From JANJUB01 sp964586225 (lineage in GTDB: Bacteria > Armatimonadota > Fimbriimonadia > Fimbriimonadales > Fimbriimonadaceae), in assembly GCA_964586225.1 (NCBI GenBank), contig CAZPHD010000011.1, positions 1 to 64,000 of the forward strand: a DNA stretch of 64,000 nt, written 5' to 3'. Under the pieces are notes generated by a model, which searched no databases, had not been told where the DNA came from, and saw nothing but the letters and a program-made list of their open reading frames with translations. The position numbers and the translations under genes are program-made. Position 1 is the first letter of the stretch; every line of letters starts with the position of its first letter. Shown here one piece after another: positions 18,784 through 27,370 of this stretch.

Positions 18784-19197
18784 TTAAGATGCCAACAAGA
18801 CCCGCTCGGCCAAGATGTAGGCCACGAAGTCATCCACAGGCTCCGGAGGAACCTGAAGTGATGCGGGAAGCAACCGCCGCCAGCCCCGGCGAGGATTGAA
18901 TTCCCAATAGCGTTCGCGAGCATGAAGCGTGGTGTCCCGCTCGTCAACGAGCAACACGCCGAGTGCGGGAAACGCCTCCCGAATCTCAGTGCACAACACT
19001 TTCGAGCCAGTGCCGCTGCCGACAATCAACATCGAAAACGGGTGCTCTCCTTCGAGCTCCCGCATGGCCTGAACAACATCCGTTCGCGCGACGATCTTTC
19101 GCCATTTGAGATCGAGCTCACCCTCGGGTGACCGGCGAACCAGCGCCATGCCGCACTTGTCGGTGCCAGGATCGATTGCCAGAACCGTTCGCTCCAT
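18784..19197 (-). CDS. YqgF/RuvX-like RNase H-fold nuclease
   Basis: 137 residues. The N-terminus TVLAIDPGTDKCGMALV is the first strand of the RNase H-like fold with the acidic residue in DPGT, and LLVDERDTTLHARERYW near residue 95 carries a second acidic cluster; VDDFVAYILAERVL holds a further Asp. YqgF family members process pre-16S rRNA or resolve nucleic-acid junctions. ATG 19197 is chosen because it starts directly at the conserved strand; a longer frame upstream is not conserved. Confidence 0.8.
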   Translation of the reverse strand: MERTVLAIDPGTDKCGMALVRRSPEGELDLKWRKIVARTDVVQAMRELEGEHPFSMLIVGSGTGSKVLCTEIREAFPALGVLLVDERDTTLHARERYWEFNPRRGWRRLLPASLQVPPEPVDDFVAYILAERVLLAS

Positions 19198-19231
19198 CGT
19201 TACAACTTCTAGGGACGTGGGCAAGGGCTGA

Positions 19232-19561
19232 TTAGCGCCCCGCGTACTCATGGGCGGCAACAATGTGATCCTCGATGGTCTCCCAAGCAGGCTCACGATC
19301 TAGCCGCACCCCAATCCAACCGCTGGGGCCGACATAAGGAGGGCGGAAGTAGCACTCCGGGTCCTCTGCGATCAGCATCTCCTGGATGCCAGGCTTGGCG
19401 GGTAGCCACACCGCAAGCCGCTCATCCCCGTGGTGATTATCGACGTACGAGCAAAATTGCCGCTTCTTCTCGATGAAAAAGCAAGGCGAGCCGTGGCTCA
19501 ACTTTTCGTAAGCCCCGGGAAGCGAGAGACAGATGCGGCGGACTTTTTCAAGCGTGGTCAT
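19232..19561 (-). CDS. MmcQ/YjbR family protein
   Basis: 109 residues. Typical blocks are VRRICLSLPGAYEKLSHGSPCFF, KRQFCSYVDNHHGDERLAVWL and GWIGVRLDREPAWETIEDHIVAAH. The fold is like CyaY and the family is thought to bind DNA, but no activity is firmly known. TAACCT lies 5 nt before the ATG, with no ribosome-binding site. Confidence 0.85.
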   Translation of the reverse strand: MTTLEKVRRICLSLPGAYEKLSHGSPCFFIEKKRQFCSYVDNHHGDERLAVWLPAKPGIQEMLIAEDPECYFRPPYVGPSGWIGVRLDREPAWETIEDHIVAAHEYAGR

Positions 19562-19689
19562 GGCTGAGGTTACCGCGGCTGCTTCTGCTCCCCGTTGTCG
19601 ACCACCTTATCGGCGTGATCGATGTCCAAGTCATGCGGGCGCGTGAGTTGCCCATCCAGCAAGCCAACCTCACCAGCTAAACTAGCCAG

Positions 19690-21147
19690 ATGAAGTTCGG
19701 GATCCTGGTAACCACGATGCTCGTGAGTGGGCTGGGGTGCCAGTCCCAAACCCCGCCGGTGGCGCAGAAACCCCCGCCTCCAATCCCGGCCGATCCGCCT
19801 CCGCCACCCAAACCCACGGGGCCACAGCCGATCAACACCGATTTCGCCGGCATCACCTGCTTCCGAGGCAACGCCACCCGCACGTACTACGGCGAGGCTC
19901 CGATCCCGACTGGCAACGTTGTCACCAAATGGCGACAATCCATCGGCTCTTCTGGTCGTTGGAATGGCGTCGGCTGGACAGGGCAGCCTCTCATCGTCGA
20001 ATGGCCGGAAGCCACGCGCGCCAAGATGAACTTCCTCACTCAACCGGGACCTAAGCTCGAGGTCATCGTTGGCGCGCTCGACGGCCAGGTTCACTTCTTC
20101 GATGCCGAAACCGGCAAGCGAACCCGCAAGACCCTCCCCACCCCAGGACGCTATCCCATCAAGGGCACCGTCAGCGTGGATCCGCGCGGCTATCCGCTGA
20201 TCTATGTCGGTTGCGGCGTGAACATCGGCGGAAAGCCCGGCTTTCGCATCTTCTCGCTCCTCGACTTCAAGGAACTCCTCTACCTGCCCGCCAACAACCC
20301 CAAAGCGCCTCGCAAGTGGCCAGGCTCGGACAGCAATGTGCTCGTCCTCGACGACGTGATGTACCTCCCCGCCGAGAGTGGGCTGTTCTATCGCGTGAAG
20401 CTGAATGCGAAATGGGACGGCGAGCAGGTTTCGATCAAGCCAGTCATCGAAAAAGTCGTCATCTCGAGGCCGGGCAGCGAGAACTCCATGGCGGTTTGGC
20501 AAGATCGCGGCTACTTTGCCGACAATGCGGGTTCGCTCTTCTCGGTCAATCTGGCGGGAAGCCCCAAGATCAAGAAACTCGCCGAGCTTGGTGACGACAC
20601 CGACTCTAGCCTCGTGATCGACAACCAAGGCCACATGTACGTCGGGATCGAAAAGGACAAGCGCACCGGGCCAGGGGCCAAAGGCATCATCTACAAGCTC
20701 ACCCGCGAGGGCAAAGCGCTGTGGAAATGGGAGTTCGAAGCGGGCTCCATCGTCAACGTCAAGCCGCCGAATAACCCGATCAACGGGGGCATCCTTTCCA
20801 CGGGTGCGCTCAGCGAAGATCAGAAGACGATCTACTACACCACCTCTCACCACCCAAAAATCGGACGCGGATTCTTGGTCGCACTCGATACCGAGACGGG
20901 CAAGCTCAAATGGAAGCTCCAGCTCCGAGGATTCAGTTGGAGTTCGCCCATCGTACGGGATGGCGTGGTGCTCGCGTGTGACTCCACGGGAACCGTCTAC
21001 ATCCGAGATGCGGCAACCGGAGATTCGAAGCTGGACACCGAGTGGTTGAGTCTGGGAGCGAACATCGAAGCCTCGCCGATCGTGTGGAAAGGGCGCGTCT
21101 ACGTAGGACTTCGGGGCGGCGCGCTGGTTTGTATTGGAAATCCCTAG
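19690..21147 (+). CDS. PQQ-like beta-propeller lipoprotein
   Basis: 485 residues. The signal MKFGILVTTMLVSGLGC ends in a lipobox cysteine and is followed by a proline-rich linker (PPPPIPADPPPPPKPTGP). The rest is an eight-bladed PQQ-type propeller with blades such as VIVGALDGQVHFFDAETGK, FLVALDTETGKLKWKLQLRG and VYVGLRGGALVCIG. No enzyme motif is seen; BamB-like or sensory scaffold roles are possible. TAAACT lies exactly 6 nt before the ATG, suggesting a leaderless message. Confidence 0.88.
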   Translation: MKFGILVTTMLVSGLGCQSQTPPVAQKPPPPIPADPPPPPKPTGPQPINTDFAGITCFRGNATRTYYGEAPIPTGNVVTKWRQSIGSSGRWNGVGWTGQPLIVEWPEATRAKMNFLTQPGPKLEVIVGALDGQVHFFDAETGKRTRKTLPTPGRYPIKGTVSVDPRGYPLIYVGCGVNIGGKPGFRIFSLLDFKELLYLPANNPKAPRKWPGSDSNVLVLDDVMYLPAESGLFYRVKLNAKWDGEQVSIKPVIEKVVISRPGSENSMAVWQDRGYFADNAGSLFSVNLAGSPKIKKLAELGDDTDSSLVIDNQGHMYVGIEKDKRTGPGAKGIIYKLTREGKALWKWEFEAGSIVNVKPPNNPINGGILSTGALSEDQKTIYYTTSHHPKIGRGFLVALDTETGKLKWKLQLRGFSWSSPIVRDGVVLACDSTGTVYIRDAATGDSKLDTEWLSLGANIEASPIVWKGRVYVGLRGGALVCIGNP

Positions 21148-21169
21148 CTCAAACCGGTCGTAGACGGGC

Positions 21170-21175
21170 TATAAT
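21170..21175 (+). promoter_or_regulatory. -10 element of acpP-fabF operon
   Basis: TATAAT, 56 nt before the acpP ATG. No good -35 is seen. It is also 5 nt before an in-frame ATG (21181) that would add 17 residues to acyl carrier protein; the Shine-Dalgarno AAGGAAGGA at 21211 favours the later ATG. Confidence 0.65.
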
Positions 21176-21231
21176 CTCGAATGGTTTCGGCGATGCCGAA
21201 GCACATCCGCAAGGAAGGATTACAGATAACC

Positions 21232-21471
21232 ATGTCCGCAGACACTTTCGAGAGAGTCAAAAAAGTCACCGTCGAAGAACTCGGCGTCAAGCCTGAAGAA
21301 GTGGTCGAATCGGCCAGTTTCACCGAGGACCTTGGAGCCGACTCCCTGGACGTGGTGGAACTCGTCATGGCCTTTGAAGACGAGTTTGGAATCGACATCC
21401 CGGACGATGAAGTCGGCCAGATCAAGACGGTCGGCGACGCCGTCACCTACATCTCCGGCAAGAACGGATGA
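21232..21471 (+). CDS. acpP: Acyl carrier protein
   Basis: 79 residues, acidic, with the phosphopantetheine attachment site in EDLGADSLDVVELVM (the Ser of DSL). It carries growing acyl chains in type II fatty-acid synthesis. ATG 21232 is chosen for its normal N-terminus and the AAGGAAGGA site 12 nt upstream. The stop overlaps the fabF start as ATGA, as in many bacteria. Confidence 0.97.
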   Translation: MSADTFERVKKVTVEELGVKPEEVVESASFTEDLGADSLDVVELVMAFEDEFGIDIPDDEVGQIKTVGDAVTYISGKNG

Positions 21472-22724
21472 GCGACTGGCCACGTCCCTCGGGGCGGGTA
21501 GTCGTTACGGGCGTCGGCGCGGTCACTCCGTTGGCCACCGGCGTCGAGCGCTTCTGGTCGCGACTCCTGGCGGGCGAGTCAGGAGTCGACCGGATCAGCT
21601 TGATGGACCCGAGCGACTTCTCCACGCAAATCGCCGCCGAAGTCAAGGATTTCAACGCGGAAGATTGGCTAGACCGTAAAGAAGCACGGCGCATCGATCG
21701 CTTCATCGCATTTGCCGTCGCCTCAGCCTCGATGGCGCTCGAAGACAGCGGCCTCAAGCCCGAAGGCGAGCTCGCCAATCACGTCGGCGTCCTTATCGGA
21801 TCCGGAATCGGCGGTCTCACCTTCCTCGGCGAGCAAATCCGCCGGCTTCACGAGGGCGGCCCCAGCAAAGTCTCACCGTTCCTCGTCCCCTACATGATCC
21901 CCGACATGGCGTCTGGCTATGTCTCGATCGTCCACGGACTCAAGGGGCCCAACACCTGCGTCGTCTCCGCGTGCTCGACAGGAGCCGACGCCATCGGCGT
22001 GGCCTATCACACCATCAAGCGCGGCGATGCCGTCGCCATGGTCACCGGCGGAACCGAAGCCCCCATCAACGAAATCGGCCTCGCTGGGTTCTGCTCGGCG
22101 CGCGCCATGACCACCAACAACGACAACCCCAAGACCGCGTCGCGGCCGTTCGATGCCGCCCGCGATGGCTTCATCATGGGTGAAGGTTCAGCCGTCCTGA
22201 TCTTGGAAGACTACGATCACGCCAAGGCCCGAGGCGCCAAAATCTACGGAGAAGTGCTCGGCTACGGCATGACCGGCGACGCCCACCACATCACCATGCC
22301 CGATCCCGATGGAGATGGCGCCCGGCGAAGCATGCAGATGGCCGTCCACCGCGCCGGACTCCAACCCGAACAAATCGGCTACATCAACGCCCACGGCACC
22401 TCCACGCCCTACAACGACAAGTTCGAAACCATGGCCATCAAGCGAGCATTCGGAGAGGCCGCCCACAAGATTCCCGTCAGCTCGACCAAGTCCATGATCG
22501 GCCACTTGCTCGGTGCCGCCGGAGCCGTCGAGTCCCTCATCTGCCTCCTCGCCCTGCGCGACGGCAAGCTCCCGCCAACCGTCAACTACGAAACGCCCGA
22601 CCCCGAGTGCGACCTCGATTACGTGCCCAACGTCGCCCGAGACACGACCGCCCAGTACGCGCTGTCCAACTCGTTCGGATTCGGAGGGCACAACGTGTCG
22701 CTCGTCTTCGGCAAGGGAGAGTAG
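21468..22724 (+). CDS. fabF: Beta-ketoacyl-ACP synthase II
   Basis: 418 residues. The catalytic Cys is in TCVVSACSTGADAIG, and the two His are in NAHGTSTPYND and SMIGHLLGAAGAVE; the C-terminus NSFGFGGHNVSLVF is also standard. It condenses malonyl-ACP with acyl-ACP in fatty-acid elongation. Translationally coupled to acpP. Confidence 0.97.
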   Translation: MSDWPRPSGRVVVTGVGAVTPLATGVERFWSRLLAGESGVDRISLMDPSDFSTQIAAEVKDFNAEDWLDRKEARRIDRFIAFAVASASMALEDSGLKPEGELANHVGVLIGSGIGGLTFLGEQIRRLHEGGPSKVSPFLVPYMIPDMASGYVSIVHGLKGPNTCVVSACSTGADAIGVAYHTIKRGDAVAMVTGGTEAPINEIGLAGFCSARAMTTNNDNPKTASRPFDAARDGFIMGEGSAVLILEDYDHAKARGAKIYGEVLGYGMTGDAHHITMPDPDGDGARRSMQMAVHRAGLQPEQIGYINAHGTSTPYNDKFETMAIKRAFGEAAHKIPVSSTKSMIGHLLGAAGAVESLICLLALRDGKLPPTVNYETPDPECDLDYVPNVARDTTAQYALSNSFGFGGHNVSLVFGKGE

Positions 22725-22726
22725 GC

Positions 22727-23059
22727 GTGCCCACGCTCTTCACCAAGATCATCAATCGCGAAATCCCGGCCGACATCGTCTACGAAGACGAGCACTGCGT
22801 CGCGTTTCGCGACATCGATCCCAAGGCGCCCGTCCACATCCTGATCGTGCCGCGCGCGGAGATTCCCGGCGTCGCCGACGTGCCGGAGACAGGCGACCAT
22901 CAGCATCTCCTCAATGCGGCCCGCAAGGTCGCCGAGCAAGAAGGGCTGTCCGCGGGCTATCGGCTCGTCATCAATCAGGGCGAAGAAGCCGGCCAGTCCG
23001 TGCCGCATCTCCACGTGCATCTTCTGGGCGGGCGGCCGCTCGCGTGGCCCCCAGGTTAG
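22727..23059 (+). CDS. HIT family nucleotide-binding hydrolase
   Basis: 110 residues. Contains IINREIPADIVYEDEHCVAFRDI, the usual HIT N-terminal block, and the histidine triad PHLHVHLLGGRPL. Family members hydrolyse adenosine 5'-phosphoramidates or dinucleotides. The GTG start lies 2 nt after the fabF stop; a longer open frame upstream is within fabF. Likely part of the acpP-fabF-HIT-purE run. Confidence 0.93.
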   Translation: MPTLFTKIINREIPADIVYEDEHCVAFRDIDPKAPVHILIVPRAEIPGVADVPETGDHQHLLNAARKVAEQEGLSAGYRLVINQGEEAGQSVPHLHVHLLGGRPLAWPPG

Positions 23060-23064
23060 CCCCT

Positions 23065-23547
23065 ATGAGCAATCCCCTCGTCGGCGTGATCATGGGCAGC
23101 AAGAGCGATCTGCCCACGATGCAGCCTGCCGCGGATGTGCTGGCGTCGTTGGGCATTGAGTGCGAAGTCTTGGTGGTTTCGGCTCATCGCACGCCGGAGG
23201 CGATGGTCCAATATGCGAAATCGGCGCGCGATCGCGGCCTGCGAGTGATCATCGCGGGGGCGGGAGGGGCGGCGCACCTGCCCGGCATGGTCGCTTCGCT
23301 GACGACGCTGCCGGTCATCGGCGTGCCGGTCGCGACGACGCACTTCGGGGGCGAAGATTCGCTGCTCTCGATCGTCCAAATGCCGGGCGGCGTGCCGGTC
23401 GCGACGGTCGGCGTGGGCAATGGGCGCAATGCCGGATTGCTCGCCGCGCGGATTCTCGGGGCTTCAGATGAGGCGCTGGCCGAGAAGCTGGAAGCGTTCC
23501 GCCTGAGCCAGATTGAACTCGTCGAGCAGATGAACCGCGAGTTGTAG
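23065..23547 (+). CDS. purE: N5-carboxyaminoimidazole ribonucleotide mutase
   Basis: 160 residues. The class I PurE motif GVIMGSKSDLPTM is followed by VVSAHRTPEAM, AGAGGAAHLPGM and VPVATTHFGGEDSLLSIVQMPGGVPV. It converts N5-CAIR to CAIR in purine synthesis. ATG 23065 follows the HIT stop by 5 nt. The usual partner purK is not adjacent. Confidence 0.96.
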   Translation: MSNPLVGVIMGSKSDLPTMQPAADVLASLGIECEVLVVSAHRTPEAMVQYAKSARDRGLRVIIAGAGGAAHLPGMVASLTTLPVIGVPVATTHFGGEDSLLSIVQMPGGVPVATVGVGNGRNAGLLAARILGASDEALAEKLEAFRLSQIELVEQMNREL

Positions 23548-23565
23548 TTGGCAGTAGGGAGCCCA

Positions 23566-23863
23566 CGTAGTCGCCGGTTGCATCGTACCGGCGCAAAGCT
23601 GTAATCGCTATCCCCACGAGGCCGCGGGGTGGCTTTTCCCCGCGCCAACGCTACCCGTAGTCGCCGGTTGCATCGTACCGGCGCAAAGCCGTAACCGCGG
23701 AAGCCCACGACGCCGCGGGGTGGCTTTTCCCCGCGCCAACGCTACCCGTAGTCGCCGGTTTCATCGTACCGGCGCAAGCTGTAACCGCGGAAGCCCACGA
23801 GGCCGCGGGGTGGTTTTCCCCGCGCGAACGCTGCCCGTAGTCGCGGGTTGCATCGTACCGGCG
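23566..23863. repeat. 90-bp tandem array of paired hairpins (three full copies and a partial fourth)
   Basis: Copies begin at 23566, 23656, 23747 and 23836 (CGTAGTCGC...), a period of 89-91 bp. Each full unit holds two hairpins: CGCCGGT-(8)-ACCGGCG and CGCGGGG-TGGCTTTT-CCCCGCG. The second has the same loop (read on the other strand, AAAAGCCA) as single elements at 2280 and 24893, whose stems differ. No cas-like gene or unique spacers are present. The array fills most of the 429-bp gap between purE and the next gene. Confidence 0.9.
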
Positions 23864-23976
23864 GAGATGGAAACCGCTGAAGCTAACGCGGTGCGGTTTG
23901 CAGATACAGGAATGGGCACCCCTTGCCGCCTAGGCACCGTATACTCGAGAGGTGGCTTTGTGAAGCCAAGTGGAGT

Positions 23977-24450
23977 TTGATCTTGATTTTCCTCTGGTGC
24001 ATTCTGTCGCAGTTCGACTTCGGTACGAAGCAGGGGCCGAGCGTCGTCGTGGAGCGACCGGGTGTTCATCTTGATCTATCGGTCTCACCTGTCCACGCAA
24101 AGGGCTCCACCGTTGTTCTAGACTTCGTTGTCAGGAACACGGGAGACGTCGAGGTCATTCTAGACAAGGAGCTTCTTCGAAGCGATCTCCTACAAGCATC
24201 ATTTGAGACGGCTTCAGGGCACCGAGTTTCATTCGAAGGCGACCGGCTCGGGAGAAAATTCGCGCTGGGTGTCGGAGGAGTCAGCGTGCTACCGGGACAT
24301 CTGGTTGGAGTGCGCAAGGAGTATGTGTTGGTGGATGCGAAGGGACCGATCAAAGTCACGGCGCAAATGATGTATCGTCAAGTCGGCAAGGCCGCTGGCT
24401 TCTCGGAAGGTCGACTGACCAGCAAGACATGCACCGTGCGGGTCAACTAA
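23977..24450 (+). CDS. Hypothetical exported protein
   Basis: 157 residues if TTG 23977 is the start. A short hydrophobic N-terminus (MILIFLWCILS) is followed by a beta-rich domain with VVLDFVVRNTGDVEVIL, which recalls a carboxypeptidase-regulatory or CARDB-like Ig fold. No family recognised. TTG 23977 is chosen because AAGTGGAG precedes it and a TATACT (23939-23944) would start transcription near 23951; an earlier TTG at 23923 lies before that point. Followed by a small membrane-protein gene. Confidence 0.55.
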   Translation: MILIFLWCILSQFDFGTKQGPSVVVERPGVHLDLSVSPVHAKGSTVVLDFVVRNTGDVEVILDKELLRSDLLQASFETASGHRVSFEGDRLGRKFALGVGGVSVLPGHLVGVRKEYVLVDAKGPIKVTAQMMYRQVGKAAGFSEGRLTSKTCTVRVN

Positions 24451-24497
24451 GGCCAAGTCTAGCGCTGCTCCCGACCCGAGCATGCCACGAATTAACC

Positions 24498-24773
24498 ATG
24501 TCGAACTCGTTTGAAAAAGAACGCCATATTGAGAGTTCGGCCTTCGTTGTGAGCTTCATCCCTTTTGCATCGGCCGCTGTGATGTACGTAGCCGATCCAT
24601 TCACTGTCATCCTCGTGAAGCCGGTGGCTCAGGTGCTCTTTGGAGTGGGAACGCTGGTCACTCTGATGCTCCTCCTCGCTTCGTGCATGCGACGATCTCC
24701 GATTGTCTTCGCCTGTGCTGGGGTCGCCATCGTGGGTTCGCTGGTGTCGCTACACATGCTCAGCAATCCATAG
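24498..24773 (+). CDS. Small membrane protein
   Basis: 91 residues with three predicted transmembrane helices (about 15-35, 40-60 and 66-86). Not recognised. The ATG at 24498 lies 47 nt after the previous stop on the same strand; the longer frame upstream is not used. It is followed by a hairpin-repeat cluster. Confidence 0.5.
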   Translation: MSNSFEKERHIESSAFVVSFIPFASAAVMYVADPFTVILVKPVAQVLFGVGTLVTLMLLLASCMRRSPIVFACAGVAIVGSLVSLHMLSNP

Positions 24774-24787
24774 GCTTCGTAGCGGGT

Positions 24788-24925
24788 GCGCGGTACAAGA
24801 CCCTCGCGCGCTTCGTGGGCTGCAGCGGTTTACGGCAGGCGCGGTACAAGACCCCCGCGCGCCTCGTTGGCTGTAGAGATTTGCAGCACTGGCGCCGGGA
24901 GAAGCCACCCGGCGACCTCGTGTCC
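24788..24925. repeat. Hairpin-repeat cluster (two 51-bp units plus one REP-like hairpin)
   Basis: Two tandem 51-bp units begin GCGCGGTACAAGACCC at 24788 and 24839. They are followed by CGCCGGG-AGAAGCCA-CCCGGCG (24893-24914) and CCTCGTG, the same element as at 2280 and in the 23.6-kb array. Then comes a run of CCAAC words (24940-24975) before the next gene's stop. Confidence 0.8.
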
Positions 24926-24979
24926 TTTCCTATCATTCCAACATACCAACAAGCCAACTAACCAACGCGCCAACCAGCC

Positions 24980-25894
24980 CTAGAACTTGTCGCACTCGCG
25001 ATACGCGTCGATGAGCGCGCGCTCGCCTTCTTTGCCGGGGCGGGCGTTGCCGTGCTCCATGCCCATGATGCCCTTGAAGCCCTTGGCGTGGATGTGCTTG
25101 AACACGTTTCGGTAGTTGATTTCGCCGGTGGTCGGCTCGTTTCGGCCGGGGTTATCGCCCATTTGGAAGTAGGCGATTTCGGACCAGGCGAGGTCGATGT
25201 TCGGGATGAGGTTGCCTTCGTGGATCTGCTGGTGATAGAGATCGTCGAGGATTTTGCAGGCGGGGCTGTTGACGGCGCGGCAGATCATGAAGGACTGCGG
25301 GATTTCGGTGAGGAACAGGTTCGGGTGGTCTCGGAAGTTGAGCGGTTCGAGGACCATGACGAGGCCTTCCTTCTCGAAGATTTCGGCGCCACGTCGAAGA
25401 GCTTCGATGACGTTGGCGGTTTGGAATCCGAGGTTCAGGCGCGGGGTGAAGGTGCCGGGGACGACGGTCATCCACTTGGCATTGACGCGCTTGGCGACGG
25501 TGACGGAATCGCGGATGTTTTGGACGAAGCGATCGAGGTGGTCTTGGCGACCGGTGGTGAGGGTGGGATTTCCCCAGTCGATGTCGTTGGCGACGAACAC
25601 GCCCATGGTGATGCCGCGATCGGCCATGGCCTTGCCGAGTTTCTCTTGGTCTTGGGCGCTGCGGCCTCGCATGCCGTTGTCTTCCCATGCGCTGAATCCT
25701 TCGTCCGCGGCGAACTTGAGCTGGTCAACGAGGTCATCGCCGGCGTGGTTTCGGAACATGCCGAAGTGCGGCGCGTACTTGAGCTTGAACGGCTCGGCGG
25801 TTGAGTTCATGGTTTCGGCAAGCCCCTTGGGGGTGATCATACCGGCGGCAGCAGCGGCCCCGGCGGTCAAAACGTCGCGACGCGTCGGCTTCAT
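24980..25894 (-). CDS. Hydroxypyruvate isomerase-like TIM-barrel protein with Tat signal
   Basis: 304 residues. The N-terminus MKPTRRDVLTAGAAAAAG looks like a twin-arginine export signal. The mature part is an AP-endonuclease-2-like TIM barrel: KFAADEGFSAWEDNGM, VMVLEPLNFRDHP, IPNIDLAWSEIAYFQMGDNPGR and GIMGMEHGNARPG match the Hyi/hydroxypyruvate isomerase group with metal-binding Glu and Asp. Substrate not certain; it may act on a keto sugar or sugar acid. It lies 18 bp after the isochorismatase-like gene, probably in one operon. Confidence 0.87.
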   Translation of the reverse strand: MKPTRRDVLTAGAAAAAGMITPKGLAETMNSTAEPFKLKYAPHFGMFRNHAGDDLVDQLKFAADEGFSAWEDNGMRGRSAQDQEKLGKAMADRGITMGVFVANDIDWGNPTLTTGRQDHLDRFVQNIRDSVTVAKRVNAKWMTVVPGTFTPRLNLGFQTANVIEALRRGAEIFEKEGLVMVLEPLNFRDHPNLFLTEIPQSFMICRAVNSPACKILDDLYHQQIHEGNLIPNIDLAWSEIAYFQMGDNPGRNEPTTGEINYRNVFKHIHAKGFKGIMGMEHGNARPGKEGERALIDAYRECDKF

Positions 25895-25912
25895 GCGTGC
25901 ATGTAACCCGAT

Positions 25913-26473
25913 CTAGCCTGCGGAACGCTTGAGGGCGGCTAACACATCTCGAAACTTGGGGTGCTCGGCGGATCCCATCCACTCGTAGGCGATGGCTTCG
26001 GAGTGAGCGATTTGCGCGCCGAGTTGTTGGAGTCGAGTGAGGGCTCGCTCGTGCATATCTGTGGATCGCGCGCCGATGGCGTCGTAGGCGAGGATGACGT
26101 CGTAGCCCAGTTCGAGGAGCTGGACGGTGGTTTGGGTGACGCAGATGGGCGTTTCGATTCCGGCGATGATGATCTGGGTGCGCCCGGTGGCTTCGATCCA
26201 CGGCAAGCAGCCTGGGCAACCCAGGGCGGAGAAGATGGCCTTGCCTTCGATCGGAGCTTGGACTCGGGTGAGGCTTTCGAGGAGCGCGGGCTCGGTGCCG
26301 CCCATCTTGTGGGGGACTTGCTCGCTCGCGAAGGCGGGGATTTCGAGGGCTTCGGCGCAGTCGAGGAGGAACTGGGTTCGAGTGACGACGGACGCGCCAC
26401 CTTCGATCACTTTGAGGAAGTTGGCCTGAAGGTCAATGACCAGAAGAGCGGACTGACGCGCGTCGGCAAGCAT
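25913..26473 (-). CDS. Isochorismatase-like cysteine hydrolase
   Basis: 186 residues. The catalytic triad of the family is visible: Asp in LLVIDLQANF, Lys in EGKAIFSALG and Cys in AGIETPICVTQTTVQLLELG. It is closest in pattern to the YcaC-like sub-group. Substrate unknown. TAAACT lies exactly 6 nt before the ATG, suggesting a leaderless message. Confidence 0.92.
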   Translation of the reverse strand: MLADARQSALLVIDLQANFLKVIEGGASVVTRTQFLLDCAEALEIPAFASEQVPHKMGGTEPALLESLTRVQAPIEGKAIFSALGCPGCLPWIEATGRTQIIIAGIETPICVTQTTVQLLELGYDVILAYDAIGARSTDMHERALTRLQQLGAQIAHSEAIAYEWMGSAEHPKFRDVLAALKRSAG

Positions 26474-26482
26474 GCCGAGAGT

Positions 26483-27331
26483 TTAGCGCAGGTCCCAGAG
26501 GTAGCGATCAACGTCGTTGATGCGGCCGCCCCAGCGCGCTTCGACTTCGCACCCCCCCGTGAGCACGCTCATGGGGATGGACTTGACGCTCGTGTCGAGG
26601 CGCACGACATTCACGCGGTCGTGGTGCCACGCCCACGCGCCACCGTACCAGTTGCGACCGGGTATCCAGCCGCCATCGGGTGCGTAAACCGAACCTTCAT
26701 TGGTGAAGGAGTCGATGACGAGCCGACCCTTTCGCTCATATCGGCACGGCGGCGACACCAGCCAGCGCCCCCCGCCCTCGGGCTTGCCACTCTCGTTGAC
26801 CGCCCAAACCGAATCGACAAAGAGGATGGTGCGAGACGGGTCGTGGGCTTGGCTCGCTGTTCGCGGGGTGGCGACCCATGGACCCCGACCCTGTCGAACG
26901 ACGGGGGCAAGATACTGATGGTTGTAGCCGATGTTCGAGCGTTTTGATGACTCATAGAATCTGGCTTCGGAGTTGCCCGCGACGAGATCGCTGTCAAAGA
27001 TTCCCTGCTGTGTAGGGCGCTGGCCATAGTCTGAAGGACACTTGAAGACGGCAAACGAGCGCAGATAGGGCTGGACGATCTGGACCCACGTGCGATCGGT
27101 CGCCGCCGTGCCCTCTCGGCCAGGCAGATGGTTCATGGGCATCAGCCGGTCTTCGTAGTCGATGAGATAGAGCTGCGCAGCCAGGGCGGCTTGCTTGAAG
27201 TTGCTCATGCAGGTCGTGGCCTTGGCCGACTCCCTCGCCATGCGGAACACGGGCATCAAGATGGCGGCCAGCAACGCGATGGTTGCTAGCGATATCAACA
27301 GCTCCGTGAGCGTAAAGCCTTGTTTGCGCAT
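26483..27331 (-). CDS. Type II pseudopilin-like protein (prepilin N-terminal methylation motif)
   Basis: 282 residues. The start MRKQGFTLTELLISLATIALLAAILMPVF (seen in two parts) is a class III/type IV-like prepilin signal: cleavage after G, F at +1 and E at +5. The C-terminal domain, with NYEDR-like LIDYEDRLMPMNHL and FKCPSD, resembles the DUF1559/H-X9-DG group common in planctomycetes and Armatimonadota. It may be a minor pilin or surface protein. ATG 27331 is chosen; a GTG seven codons upstream (27352) is only 4 nt after a TATAAT and is less likely. Confidence 0.88.
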   Translation of the reverse strand: MRKQGFTLTELLISLATIALLAAILMPVFRMARESAKATTCMSNFKQAALAAQLYLIDYEDRLMPMNHLPGREGTAATDRTWVQIVQPYLRSFAVFKCPSDYGQRPTQQGIFDSDLVAGNSEARFYESSKRSNIGYNHQYLAPVVRQGRGPWVATPRTASQAHDPSRTILFVDSVWAVNESGKPEGGGRWLVSPPCRYERKGRLVIDSFTNEGSVYAPDGGWIPGRNWYGGAWAWHHDRVNVVRLDTSVKSIPMSVLTGGCEVEARWGGRINDVDRYLWDLR

Positions 27332-27370
27332 TCCTAGAACAGCCTTCCGCACCTACATTATAGAGCAACT

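Noticed and set aside
21181..21231. 17-residue N-terminal extension of AcpP from ATG 21181
   Set aside because: It is only 5 nt after TATAAT, but AcpP normally begins at the later ATG, which has a Shine-Dalgarno site.
23566..23863. CRISPR array
   Set aside because: The 90-bp units are repeated end to end without unique spacers, and no cas genes are near.
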